Translations under genes and position numbers: made by a program | DNA from: Arthrobacter sp. SLBN-100 | GTDB taxonomy: Bacteria > Actinomycetota > Actinomycetes > Actinomycetales > Micrococcaceae | Reading direction: 5' to 3' | DNA length: 64,000 nt | Assembly: GCF_006715305.1 (NCBI RefSeq) | Contig: NZ_VFMY01000001.1 | Span: 2,356,001 to 2,420,000, forward strand | Part shown: positions 28,334 to 35,823 of the stretch, in pieces | How positions within the stretch are numbered: position 1 is the first letter of the stretch | Layout of the letters: each line of letters starts with the position of its first letter | Notes under the pieces: model-generated | Told to the model about the DNA's origin: nothing | Seen by the model: only the letters and a program-made list of their open reading frames with translations | Database searches by the model: none

Positions 28334-30324
28334 GACGAACCAGCGGACGCCAGACTCCCATCGCCGCCGCAGCGGCGCACCCGTCGGGCACTGCTATTCC
28401 GGTCATGCATGCCCACATGATCCTGCGTACCTTCGGACCGTTCCTGCGCCCGCAATGGCCCGGCTGCGTGCTGGCCGCGCTGCTCGCGGTCGCCGGGACG
28501 GGCATCGCGCTGCTCAAGCCATGGCCACTGAAGTATCTCTTCGACGAAGTGCTGTTGCCCAGCGGGAACCCCACCAGCCAGGACATCCAGTACATCCTGG
28601 TCCTGGTCGTCGTGGCGCTGGCCGGCATCGCCGTCCTGGACTCCCTGGTGGGCGCAGCCCGAAGCTATGTCCTGACCGTGGTCGGGGAACGGGTCGCCGC
28701 ATCAATCCGCACCCAGCTCTATGATCACCTGCAGCGGCTGCCCCTTGCATACCACGAAGGGACACCAACAGGTGAACTGACCACCCGCCTGACCGGAGAC
28801 GTCGACAAGGTGCGGGCACTGCTTACCGTGACGTTCGTTGACGCCTCAACGCACGTGCTCACACTGGCCGGCATGACCGGGGTGCTGCTGGTCATGGACT
28901 GGCAACTCAGCCTGGCACTGCTGTTGGTGCTGCCACTGTTGCTCCTCACGGTGTCCAGCTTTCGAGCCCGCATCCGCACAGTGGAGGAAAGCGCGCGCGA
29001 CAGTGAGGGCGACCTGGCGGCGGTAGCGCAGGAGTCACTGGTAGCGATCAAGCTGGTCAAGGCCGCAGGACGGGAAGAGCATGAATCCAAGCGCTTCCGT
29101 CGCCACTCCGATGCCTCAGTCTCTGCAGTGCTGCGCTCGTCGCGCACCAGCGCCACGTTTGGCGCCGCCGTGGACGCTGTCGTGGCTGTAGCCACCACAG
29201 GTCTGATCTGGCTCGGCGCCCAGCGTGTGCTCGAAGGTGCGCTAACACCAGGAGACCTGGTCATCTTCACCTCGTACCTGCGTGACTTCTTCGGCCCAAC
29301 ACGCGCCCTGTCCAAGCTGCCGGCCCAGCTGGCCCGTGCGGGGGTGCGCGCGGCACGCATCGCGGACACCCTCCGGCGCAGCCCTGACATCCAGGACAAA
29401 CCTGGTGCCCGTCCCGCCGGCCCACCGCGGAAGCAGCTGAGCCTGGATGGGGTTGGATTTGCCTACACCCAGGACCGCCCCGTCCTGCGGGATGTGGACC
29501 TGACGGTCCCGGTGGGCAGCACCCTGGCAGTTGTCGGACCCACCGGGGCAGGGAAGTCCACAATCGCTGCCCTTTTGTGCCGGCTGCAGGACCCCACCAT
29601 CGGCCGGGTCCTTCTGGACGGCACGGACCTGCGTGACCTGACTGGCGCGAGCCTGCACGCCCAGGTGGGGCTGGTTACCCAGGACGCCGTGCTGTTCCGG
29701 GCATCCGTAAGGGAGAACATTGCGTACGGCCGGCCAGATGCCTCGCTGGAAGAGGTCCAGGACGCAGCCCGCGCTGCCCAGGCCCACAGCTTCGTGGAGG
29801 CGCTGCCCCGCGGCTACGACACCGTGCTGGCGGAGCGCGGGGCAACGCTGTCCGGAGGCCAGAAACAGCGGTTGGCGCTGGCGCGCGGATTGCTGCAGGG
29901 CTGCCCGGTCCTCGTGCTCGACGAACCGACGACGGGTCTGGATGCCCAATCCGAGCACGCGCTGCTGGAGGCCCTCCTGCAGGTGGCATCCGGGCGGACC
30001 ACAGTGATCATCACGCATCGCATGGCTGCGGCCATGGCAGCCGATGAGATCGTCGTCCTTGATGCGGGCCGGGTAGTGGAACGCGGCACCCACCACCGGC
30101 TCATCGCCGGCGGCGGCCTCTACACCGCGATGTGCCGTCTACAGGGCATCACCGGCTTAGGCCCCACGTGGAACGGCACCAGCCACGGCAATGGGCGCCA
30201 CCCCTCACCACAGTCCGAAGTCGAAGCTGACCAGCCCGCTACCTACCCGAGAGAGGAAGCCGACCGTGACGGAGCCCAGTTTCCAGCCGGACCCCACCAA
30301 CTTGATAGTTGGCGTCACCGGTAG
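28330..30324 (+). CDS. ABC exporter, TMD-NBD half-transporter
   Basis: This 664-residue ABC type-1 exporter half has six membrane helices (about 40-330) and a nucleotide-binding domain with Walker [11 protein letters not shown], signature LSGGQKQRLALARGL and Walker B VLVLDEPTTGLD. All catalytic positions are intact, so a homodimer is expected. It has a roughly 50-residue polar C-terminal extension. The GTG at 28330 overlaps the preceding kinase stop and is preceded by GGAGGGAGG. Placement in an alpha-glucan operon recalls ABC exporters of cyclic or capsular glucans, so export of an oligosaccharide is a reasonable inference, not a demonstrated function. Confidence 0.88.
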   Translation: MRRTSGRQTPIAAAAAHPSGTAIPVMHAHMILRTFGPFLRPQWPGCVLAALLAVAGTGIALLKPWPLKYLFDEVLLPSGNPTSQDIQYILVLVVVALAGIAVLDSLVGAARSYVLTVVGERVAASIRTQLYDHLQRLPLAYHEGTPTGELTTRLTGDVDKVRALLTVTFVDASTHVLTLAGMTGVLLVMDWQLSLALLLVLPLLLLTVSSFRARIRTVEESARDSEGDLAAVAQESLVAIKLVKAAGREEHESKRFRRHSDASVSAVLRSSRTSATFGAAVDAVVAVATTGLIWLGAQRVLEGALTPGDLVIFTSYLRDFFGPTRALSKLPAQLARAGVRAARIADTLRRSPDIQDKPGARPAGPPRKQLSLDGVGFAYTQDRPVLRDVDLTVPVGSTLAVVGPTGAGKSTIAALLCRLQDPTIGRVLLDGTDLRDLTGASLHAQVGLVTQDAVLFRASVRENIAYGRPDASLEEVQDAARAAQAHSFVEALPRGYDTVLAERGATLSGGQKQRLALARGLLQGCPVLVLDEPTTGLDAQSEHALLEALLQVASGRTTVIITHRMAAAMAADEIVVLDAGRVVERGTHHRLIAGGGLYTAMCRLQGITGLGPTWNGTSHGNGRHPSPQSEVEADQPATYPREEADRDGAQFPAGPHQLDSWRHR

Positions 30325-30439
30325 CGCGGTACCCCGGCAATCCAAGGACGCCCTCAGCTTTCCGCTGCTGCTGAAGCGCGAGTGCGCACGAGTGCGCTGG
30401 ATTACCGATAACCCCTTCCCAGTAAAGGATGACGCATGA
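30266..30439 (+). CDS. Possible 57-residue linking ORF in the glucan operon
   Basis: A GTG at 30266, inside the end of the ABC gene, opens a 57-codon frame after GAGAGGAAG. Its stop overlaps the ATG of the next phosphotransferase gene (ATGA at 30436-30439), the junction type used elsewhere in this operon. Without it there would be an atypical 111-nt gap. The peptide (VTEPSFQPDPTNLIVG..., ending DNPFPVKDDA) matches no family I know. It may serve translational coupling or be chance. Confidence 0.3.
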   Translation: MTEPSFQPDPTNLIVGVTGSAVPRQSKDALSFPLLLKRECARVRWITDNPFPVKDDA

Positions 30440-31467
30440 ACCGCACCGAAATCCGATCCCAGTACCGCCGTATCAAGGAGCAGCAGGTCAATCGTGTCGA
30501 ACGGGTCTGTGCACCGGAGTTCCTCAACCGGTATGTCCGCCCACATTTGAATCGGGCGGTTGCGGGCGCCTCGGACGGAGGCACGTGGACAACAGACGTG
30601 ATTCAGCTGGACGGATCCGGGGCCGCCACTGTAAAGATCAATCTCGACGGCGGCCCCCCTGTTTTCGCCAAGCTGTTCCCCTTCGAGGATGGGCCTGCCG
30701 TGCACGCAAAATTGCAGGCCTTGCGCAATGCCGGGCTGGGGGCCGGCTCCCCGTTCCAGGCTGTTGAGCCGCTGGCGTGGTGCGCGGACGAAAAGGTCCT
30801 GCTGTGCCAGGGAGCTCCGGGCAAGGCACTGTCGGAAGTGCTCGACGACGGCGCTGAACTCACCGAGGGCTGTGCCCGGGCCGGATCATGGCTGGCCCAC
30901 CTGCATAAGGTGGATCTCCGGATCGGGGCTCCACACTCCCTACTCGTGACAGGGGAACTGACGAGCTTGGCAAGACGCCTTGTCAAAGCGGCGGCTGACC
31001 GTCCTGGTTACGCTGAGGTGGCATTGGGCATGCTCGAACGGTTGGACGACCTCACCCATGGCACCGTGGACAGCGTCCATGCCCAAAGCCACGGGCAGTA
31101 CCGGCCGATCCACGTCTTCCTGACCGAGGAAACCGTTACGGTGATCGACCTCGACCGTAGTGCCCCGGCGGACCCCGCCCGCGATGTGGCCGAGTTCCTC
31201 CACCGGCTGCGCCAAGGCGTTCACTCAGCCACCGGCGACATTTCCCGGGCCGACCAGCCGTGCAATGCTTTCCTCGGCGCGTATCGGGAGGCAGCCGGCG
31301 TCGAGCGGCTGCGAAACCTGCAGTTTCACTGGGCCCGGTATATATTCCACAGCCTCAACGGCGAGGTGAAAAACGCGGACGCTGACTGGCACAACGCTGG
31401 AAACGATGTCTTCCGGCGCTACCGGGAGGAGTTCTATAGGGTGGCAGAAGGGCGGGCAGGCGCATGA
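30436..31467 (+). CDS. APH-fold protein with degenerate catalytic motif
   Basis: A 343-residue protein with the C-lobe pattern of phosphotransferases: SWLAHLHKVD, then the catalytic-loop equivalent SHGQYRPIHVFL and VTVIDLDRSAPADPARDVAEFL. The usual HGDxxxxN reads HGQxxxxH, so both the catalytic Asp and the metal-binding Asn are replaced, while the later IDLD Asp is kept. It may be a pseudokinase or binding partner of the intact kinase, or use altered chemistry. It overlaps the next, also degenerate, family member by 4 nt. Assignment to the fold is by pattern; function is unknown. Confidence 0.65.
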   Translation: MNRTEIRSQYRRIKEQQVNRVERVCAPEFLNRYVRPHLNRAVAGASDGGTWTTDVIQLDGSGAATVKINLDGGPPVFAKLFPFEDGPAVHAKLQALRNAGLGAGSPFQAVEPLAWCADEKVLLCQGAPGKALSEVLDDGAELTEGCARAGSWLAHLHKVDLRIGAPHSLLVTGELTSLARRLVKAAADRPGYAEVALGMLERLDDLTHGTVDSVHAQSHGQYRPIHVFLTEETVTVIDLDRSAPADPARDVAEFLHRLRQGVHSATGDISRADQPCNAFLGAYREAAGVERLRNLQFHWARYIFHSLNGEVKNADADWHNAGNDVFRRYREEFYRVAEGRAGA

Positions 31468-32462
31468 CGTCAACTCTGGGCGTCCTGCTGGACCGTGCAG
31501 GGGTGGAGCTCCCGCTGTCCGAGCTCGCGAGTCTGTGGCCACTGGGTGGTTGGAACTCGGTTGCCCCCGTGCCAGCCGGCAAAAACGAGCACCTGCGCGT
31601 TGCAGCCGCGGATGGTGTCCACTACCTGCGCCGCTCGTACCGATCCAAACCGCACGAGGAACTTGCGCGCCAACTCCACCTGATGCGGCTGCTTCGGGAT
31701 CGGGGATTCCCCGCACCGGAGGTGGCCTCCGCCAGCTCCGGCAAGGACCACGCAGAGCTGGACGGCCGGTTATGGATCGCCACGCGGGGAGTCGAAGGGA
31801 CACCGTTCAGCGATGCATCACCGGCGCACGTGCAGGCTATGGGACGAACACTTGCACGGTACCACCAGACCGTGGCCGACCTTCCAGCGGCAGTGACCGA
31901 ACCCGCCGTGCTGGTGGAATTGCGCACGCGGGCAAATGAGGAAGGGGTAGAGTCCGCCCTGAGAACCCGGACCGCGCTCCTGGTCGCACAATTAACCGCA
32001 GTCCTGCCACACCTGCCCCGGGTGGTAGTGCACGGCGGCGCCCGACGAGGCAGCCTGGTATTCAACGGCAGCAAGGTAGCGGGCGTCCTGGACTTCGACA
32101 GTGCCCACGCGGACGTGCGCGTCCTGGATCTTGCCGTCGCCGTCCACGACGTCGGCAAGGTCTACACCCGCCCAGGCGAAGCCGATAATAAGGTCGCCCT
32201 CGACCTCGGCCGGGTCACTGAACTGCTGGCCGCTTACAGCCGGGATTTGCGGCCTACGGAGGCAGAGATCGAGGCGCTGCCGCTGCTGCTGGAGGCCAAA
32301 CGGTTGAAGCGCGGCCTGGGGCGGCTCAGCCGGTCACGGCACGGCGAAAGGCTCTCCGACAATGACTACACCAAGATCCGGTTGGAAGACCAGCGGATTG
32401 CTTGGCTGGACGAGCACCGCAGCGCGTTGGCGGCCGCTTTCCGGAAAGCCCTGGCGGGATAG
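31464..32462 (+). CDS. APH-fold protein with degenerate catalytic motif
   Basis: A 332-residue protein of the aminoglycoside phosphotransferase/homoserine-kinase-II-like fold. The N-lobe contains NEHLRVAAADGVHYLRRSYR and the C-lobe MGRTLARYHQTV. The catalytic loop reads VVHGGARRGSLVFNG followed by VAGVLDFDSAHADVRVLDLA. The expected HGDxxxxN is HGGxxxxS, so the base and metal ligand are lost, although the fold-defining DFD is present. It is the last gene of the block beginning at 23796. With the preceding gene it forms a pair of probable pseudokinases beside one intact kinase. No strong terminator was seen after it. Confidence 0.65.
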   Translation: MTSTLGVLLDRAGVELPLSELASLWPLGGWNSVAPVPAGKNEHLRVAAADGVHYLRRSYRSKPHEELARQLHLMRLLRDRGFPAPEVASASSGKDHAELDGRLWIATRGVEGTPFSDASPAHVQAMGRTLARYHQTVADLPAAVTEPAVLVELRTRANEEGVESALRTRTALLVAQLTAVLPHLPRVVVHGGARRGSLVFNGSKVAGVLDFDSAHADVRVLDLAVAVHDVGKVYTRPGEADNKVALDLGRVTELLAAYSRDLRPTEAEIEALPLLLEAKRLKRGLGRLSRSRHGERLSDNDYTKIRLEDQRIAWLDEHRSALAAAFRKALAG

Positions 32463-32600
32463 GCGGGATAAGAACCAGCCCGCACGGAGCACAGGGAAAA
32501 ACTGCTCAGGGCAGGCCGGCTCGTGCCACTTCTTGGGGTGGTTCCCGCCCTGCCGTCCTACGCTGCAGCAATCACGGCTTTCGTGAAGTCCCTGCTTTCG

Positions 32601-32630
32601 TTGACACTGCCAACCTTCCGAATTTAGGCT
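32601..32630 (+). promoter_or_regulatory. Promoter of the aldo/keto reductase gene
   Basis: TTGACA at 32601-32606 and TAGGCT at 32625-32630 are separated by 18 bp. This is a near-consensus actinobacterial SigA promoter, placing the transcript start about 40 nt before the GTG at 32675. Confidence 0.7.
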
Positions 32631-32674
32631 CCTGCCAATGTGCGCCGAAGGATACGGAAGCAAAGGGGCAGTGC

Positions 32675-33661
32675 GTGGACCAGGACAACAGGCAGTTACA
32701 GGACCAGCTTGGCCGGCTCGGCTTTGGCGGTACCGGAGTGGGCAACCTGTACCGCGCCATCTCCGACGAGCAGGCGGCCGGCACCCTGGCGGCGGCCTGG
32801 AATGCGGGTATCCGCTACTTCGATACCGCACCCCACTACGGGCTGGGCCTCTCGGAGCGGCGGATGGGCGAGGCCTTGGCCAGGAAACCCCGGCAAGAAT
32901 TTGTCCTGTCCACCAAGGTAGGAAGGGTCCTCGTACCCTCACCGGCAACCGAAGATGCGCGGGACCCGGAGGGCTTTGACGTGCCCGCTGCGCTGCGGCG
33001 CGAGTGGGATCCCTCCGAGGCCGGCGTGAGGCGCAGCATCGAAGACTCGCTGGAACGGCTGGGCCTCGACTACATCGATATCGCCTACCTGCACGATCCC
33101 GATGTCTACAGCATGGAAGATGCAGTGAAGTCTGCACTGCCGGCATTGGAGAAAGTACGGTCTGAAGGCCTGGTGCGTGCCATCGGCGTCGGCACGAACA
33201 CCGCCGGGGCTGCGCTGCAATGCGTGGAAGCGGCCACCCTGGACTTCCTCATGCTGGCCGGCAGGTTCACCCTGCTGGAACAGCCCGGCTCGGACGCCCG
33301 CCCCGGCGAGGGCTTGCTGGACCGCTGCCTGGAGCTGGGCACCGGGGTGGTGAGCGTCGGCGTCTACAACTCCGGCATCCTCGCCAAGCCCGAGCTGCCC
33401 TCCGATGCGCACTACAACTACTCCCAAGCCAGCGAAGACATCCTGGAACGGGCCAGGCTGCTGGCCCAGGTCTGCAAGGAACACGGCGTCGAGCTTCCCA
33501 CCGCGGCCATCCAGTTCCCCTTCCGGCACCCCGCCGTCGTCAATGTCACCGTGGGGGCCAGCAATCCGGAACAGATCAGCCAAAGCGCGGAGCGCATGTC
33601 CATGGAGGTTCCCGAGGAATTGTGGCAGGACCTGCAGGAGCGCGGACTGATCCCGGCCTAA
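32675..33661 (+). CDS. Aldo/keto reductase, D-threo-aldose (L-fucose) dehydrogenase-like
   Basis: This 328-residue aldo/keto reductase resembles bacterial D-threo-aldose 1-dehydrogenases, which oxidise L-fucose, D-arabinose or L-galactose to lactones with NAD(P). The N-terminus is RLGFGGTGVGNLYR. The tetrad is Asp/Tyr in YFDTAPHYG, Lys in LSTKVGR and His in YLHDPD. The GTG at 32675 was chosen because AAGGGG precedes it by 6 nt and a promoter lies at the right distance; the longer frame upstream overlaps the previous gene and is rich in unlikely residues. No other fucose genes are adjacent, so the substrate stays open. Confidence 0.82.
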   Translation: MDQDNRQLQDQLGRLGFGGTGVGNLYRAISDEQAAGTLAAAWNAGIRYFDTAPHYGLGLSERRMGEALARKPRQEFVLSTKVGRVLVPSPATEDARDPEGFDVPAALRREWDPSEAGVRRSIEDSLERLGLDYIDIAYLHDPDVYSMEDAVKSALPALEKVRSEGLVRAIGVGTNTAGAALQCVEAATLDFLMLAGRFTLLEQPGSDARPGEGLLDRCLELGTGVVSVGVYNSGILAKPELPSDAHYNYSQASEDILERARLLAQVCKEHGVELPTAAIQFPFRHPAVVNVTVGASNPEQISQSAERMSMEVPEELWQDLQERGLIPA

Positions 33662-33804
33662 CCGGAAATCCAAGCGGGCGCAGCGGGCCCGGTCCTTTCT
33701 GGTGAAACAGCCAAAATCTTGTCGAATTCCCACAAAATGGCGGCAGGAAGGGAGAACTAGCGTCGGCTGTGAGGAACTTCCACGGCAAGCGCAAAGGACC
33801 ATCA

Positions 33805-34869
33805 ATGACGATTCAGGCGAATGTACCCACCAGCCCGAACTCCGCGAGCGCCGGCAAGGGTTGCGACGGCAAGGGTAAGCGCATCCTGGACATCGCCCGC
33901 CAGCAGGTTCTCGAGGACGGCATGGGCCTGACCCAGGCTCAGCTCGAAGAGGTGCTTCGCCTCCCGGATGATGCGGTTCCCGCCGCCTTGGAGTTGGCAC
34001 ACCAGGTCCGGCTCCGGCACTGCGGCGAGGAGGTGGAGGTGGAGGGCATCATCTCCATCAAGACCGGCGGCTGCCCGGAAGACTGCCACTTCTGCAGCCA
34101 GTCGGGCCTCTTCGACTCCCCCGTCCGCGGCGTCTGGCTGGACATCCCCGAGCTGGTCAAGGCCGCCAAGGAAACGGCCGCCACCGGAGCCACCGAGTTC
34201 TGCATCGTGGCTGCTGTCCGCGGGCCCGACATCAAACTGATGAACCAGATCAAGTTCGCCATTGACCGCATCAATGAGGAAGTGGATATCAACATCGCCT
34301 GCTCGCTGGGCATGCTCACCCAGCGCCAGGTCGACCAGCTCAAGGACTGGGGCGTCCACCGCTACAACCACAACCTCGAAACAGCGCGCAGCTACTTCCC
34401 CGAAGTCGTCACCACCCACGGCTACGAGGAACGGCTCGAGACCTGCAACATGGTCAAGGACGCCGGCATGGAACTGTGCTGCGGCGCCCTGATCGGCATG
34501 GGCGAAAGCCTGGAGCAGCGGGCAGAACTCGCCGCCCAGCTCGCAGCCCTGGAACCCCACGAAGTCCCGCTGAACTTCCTCAACCCCCGGCCCGGAACCC
34601 CGCTGGAAAACCAGGGCATCATGGACGGCAAGGACGCCCTCCGCGCCATCGCCGCCTTCCGGCTGGCCATGCCCCGCACCGTGCTCCGCTACGCCGGCGG
34701 ACGCGAACTCACGCTCGGCGACCTCGGCACCCGCGACGGCCTGCTCGGCGGAATCAACGCCGTCATCGTCGGCAACTACCTCACCACCCTCGGCCGCCCC
34801 GCCACCGCAGACCTGAACCTGCTCGTGGACCTCAACATGCCCATCAAGGAACTCCAGAAGACGCTATGA
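33805..34869 (+). CDS. bioB: Biotin synthase
   Basis: A 354-residue radical SAM enzyme that inserts sulfur into dethiobiotin. The SAM [4Fe-4S] motif CPEDCHFC uses C90, C94 and C97. The downstream CSLGMLT, NHNLET and [10 protein letters not shown] segments match BioB, including cysteines expected to ligate the second [2Fe-2S] cluster. AAAGGA lies 6 nt before the ATG at 33805; the longer frame to 33769 has no such site. The stop overlaps the start of the small cysteine-rich gene that follows, as in other actinobacterial bioB-bsaP pairs. No bioA, bioD or bioF is in the window. Confidence 0.95.
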   Translation: MTIQANVPTSPNSASAGKGCDGKGKRILDIARQQVLEDGMGLTQAQLEEVLRLPDDAVPAALELAHQVRLRHCGEEVEVEGIISIKTGGCPEDCHFCSQSGLFDSPVRGVWLDIPELVKAAKETAATGATEFCIVAAVRGPDIKLMNQIKFAIDRINEEVDINIACSLGMLTQRQVDQLKDWGVHRYNHNLETARSYFPEVVTTHGYEERLETCNMVKDAGMELCCGALIGMGESLEQRAELAAQLAALEPHEVPLNFLNPRPGTPLENQGIMDGKDALRAIAAFRLAMPRTVLRYAGGRELTLGDLGTRDGLLGGINAVIVGNYLTTLGRPATADLNLLVDLNMPIKELQKTL

Positions 34870-35150
34870 GCAGGGTTTCGCTCCCCAACCGCTCCCTACC
34901 CTCGCAAGCTCGGCCAGGGAACCCGGCGGTCGTGGGCCCAGCGTCAACCAGCGGGAACTTTTGCGGGAACTGCGGAGAGCCGTCCGACGGCGGCGACGGC
35001 CCGCCGTCGGACGTTCACCAACGCTGCGGCGAGCGCCTGGCAATGGAACCGCCGCGGTACTGCGCCGCATGCCGGCGCCGGATGAAGGTCCAGGTGACGC
35101 CGCTGGGCTGGAGAGCGGAGTGCTCCCGGCATGGGGTGATTGCCTCGTGA
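34866..35150 (+). CDS. bsaP: Biotin synthase auxiliary protein (BsaP-like)
   Basis: A 94-residue cysteine-rich protein starting inside the bioB stop (ATGA). It has two CxxC-type pairs, FCGNCG near residue 33 and [10 protein letters not shown] near residue 66, and a C-terminal [14 protein letters not shown]. This matches my memory of the small actinobacterial protein encoded after bioB (mycobacterial Rv1590 type, named BsaP), reported to support biotin synthase, probably through its iron-sulfur cluster. The first ~30 residues are low-complexity and not conserved. Direct coupling to bioB supports the call. Confidence 0.75.
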   Translation: MSRVSLPNRSLPSQARPGNPAVVGPASTSGNFCGNCGEPSDGGDGPPSDVHQRCGERLAMEPPRYCAACRRRMKVQVTPLGWRAECSRHGVIAS

Positions 35151-35215
35151 GGGACACCAAGGAACACAAGGACTGACCCGCTGACGCTGGACGCACCTTT
35201 CTAAAACCACTGTGC

Positions 35216-35244
35216 TTGTTTAAAAGCCCCGAGCCTTCTAAAAT
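35216..35244 (+). promoter_or_regulatory. Promoter of the membrane protein/GH15/DUF2231 operon
   Basis: TTGTTT at 35216-35221 and TAAAAT at 35239-35244 are spaced by 17 bp. The -10 lies inside the left arm of a long inverted repeat, so the promoter should be controlled by whatever binds there. Confidence 0.6.
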
Positions 35245-35266
35245 TAGAGAACCTACTTTTAGAAGG
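35234..35266. promoter_or_regulatory. 10-bp inverted repeat overlapping the -10 (operator candidate)
   Basis: CCTTCTAAAA (35234-35243) and TTTTAGAAGG (35257-35266) form a perfect inverted repeat with a 13-nt spacer. A further direct copy of the half-site, CTTTCTAAAA, lies at 35197-35206, upstream of the -35. A dimeric regulator binding here would cover the -10 and start site. Confidence 0.6.
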
Positions 35267-35274
35267 AGTCCACG

Positions 35275-35340
35275 ATGCAGTGGCGGAGTCCGGCTCGAAT
35301 GTTCCGGCGTTTTCAGCGCTTAGGCGCCAGGGCAAGGTGA
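35275..35340 (+). CDS. Possible 21-residue leader peptide
   Basis: ATG at 35275 follows AGAAGGAG by 7 nt and opens a 21-codon frame, MQWRSPARMFRRFQRLGARA plus Arg, very rich in Arg. It ends at 35340, 6 nt before the next gene. The strong ribosome binding site suggests it is translated; a leader or coupling role is possible. Confidence 0.35.
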   Translation: MQWRSPARMFRRFQRLGARAR

Positions 35341-35346
35341 TCTGGA

Positions 35347-35823
35347 ATGGACTGGCAAGGTTGGGCCGTGTTCGGGCTGTTGGCAACCTCCGTGCTGACC
35401 GCGGTGATGATCGCCGCCCAGATGGCGGGGTTGACCAGGCTGGACCTTCCGCTGGTGCTGGGAACCCTGGTCACGCCTGACCCGGATAAAGCCCGGGTGG
35501 CAGGCTTCTTTATCCATCTCGCTGCGGGGCAGGCATTCGCCCTGGGCTACGCCGCCGTGTTCGCACTCCTGGGGCAGGCAACCTGGTGGCTCGGTGCACT
35601 GCTGGGACTGCTTCACGTGGCGGTTGCCTTAACGGTCATCCTGCCCCTGATGCCCGGCGTCCACCGGAGAATGGCGACCACCAGGGCGGGACTCAGCACG
35701 ACGGCGGCGCTGGAACCACCCGGCCTGCTCGGCCTGAACTACGGCATCCAGACTCCGGCCGTCGCCGTGGTGGCCCACGTGATCTACGGTGCAGTGCTTG
35801 GGCTCCTTTTGGGGGCACGATGA
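35347..35823 (+). CDS. Small integral membrane protein, function unknown
   Basis: A 158-residue hydrophobic protein with four probable membrane helices (about 5-27, 52-75, 79-101 and 136-157). The N-terminal segment is WAVFGLLATSVLTAVMIAAQ, and ALGYAAVFALLG and GALLGLLHVAVALTVILPLM are further core helices. I do not recognise the family. AAGGTGA precedes the ATG. The gene overlaps the GH15 gene by 4 nt, so both are produced together. It may sense or shape the membrane in a stress response, but nothing in the sequence shows this. Confidence 0.75.
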   Translation: MDWQGWAVFGLLATSVLTAVMIAAQMAGLTRLDLPLVLGTLVTPDPDKARVAGFFIHLAAGQAFALGYAAVFALLGQATWWLGALLGLLHVAVALTVILPLMPGVHRRMATTRAGLSTTAALEPPGLLGLNYGIQTPAVAVVAHVIYGAVLGLLLGAR

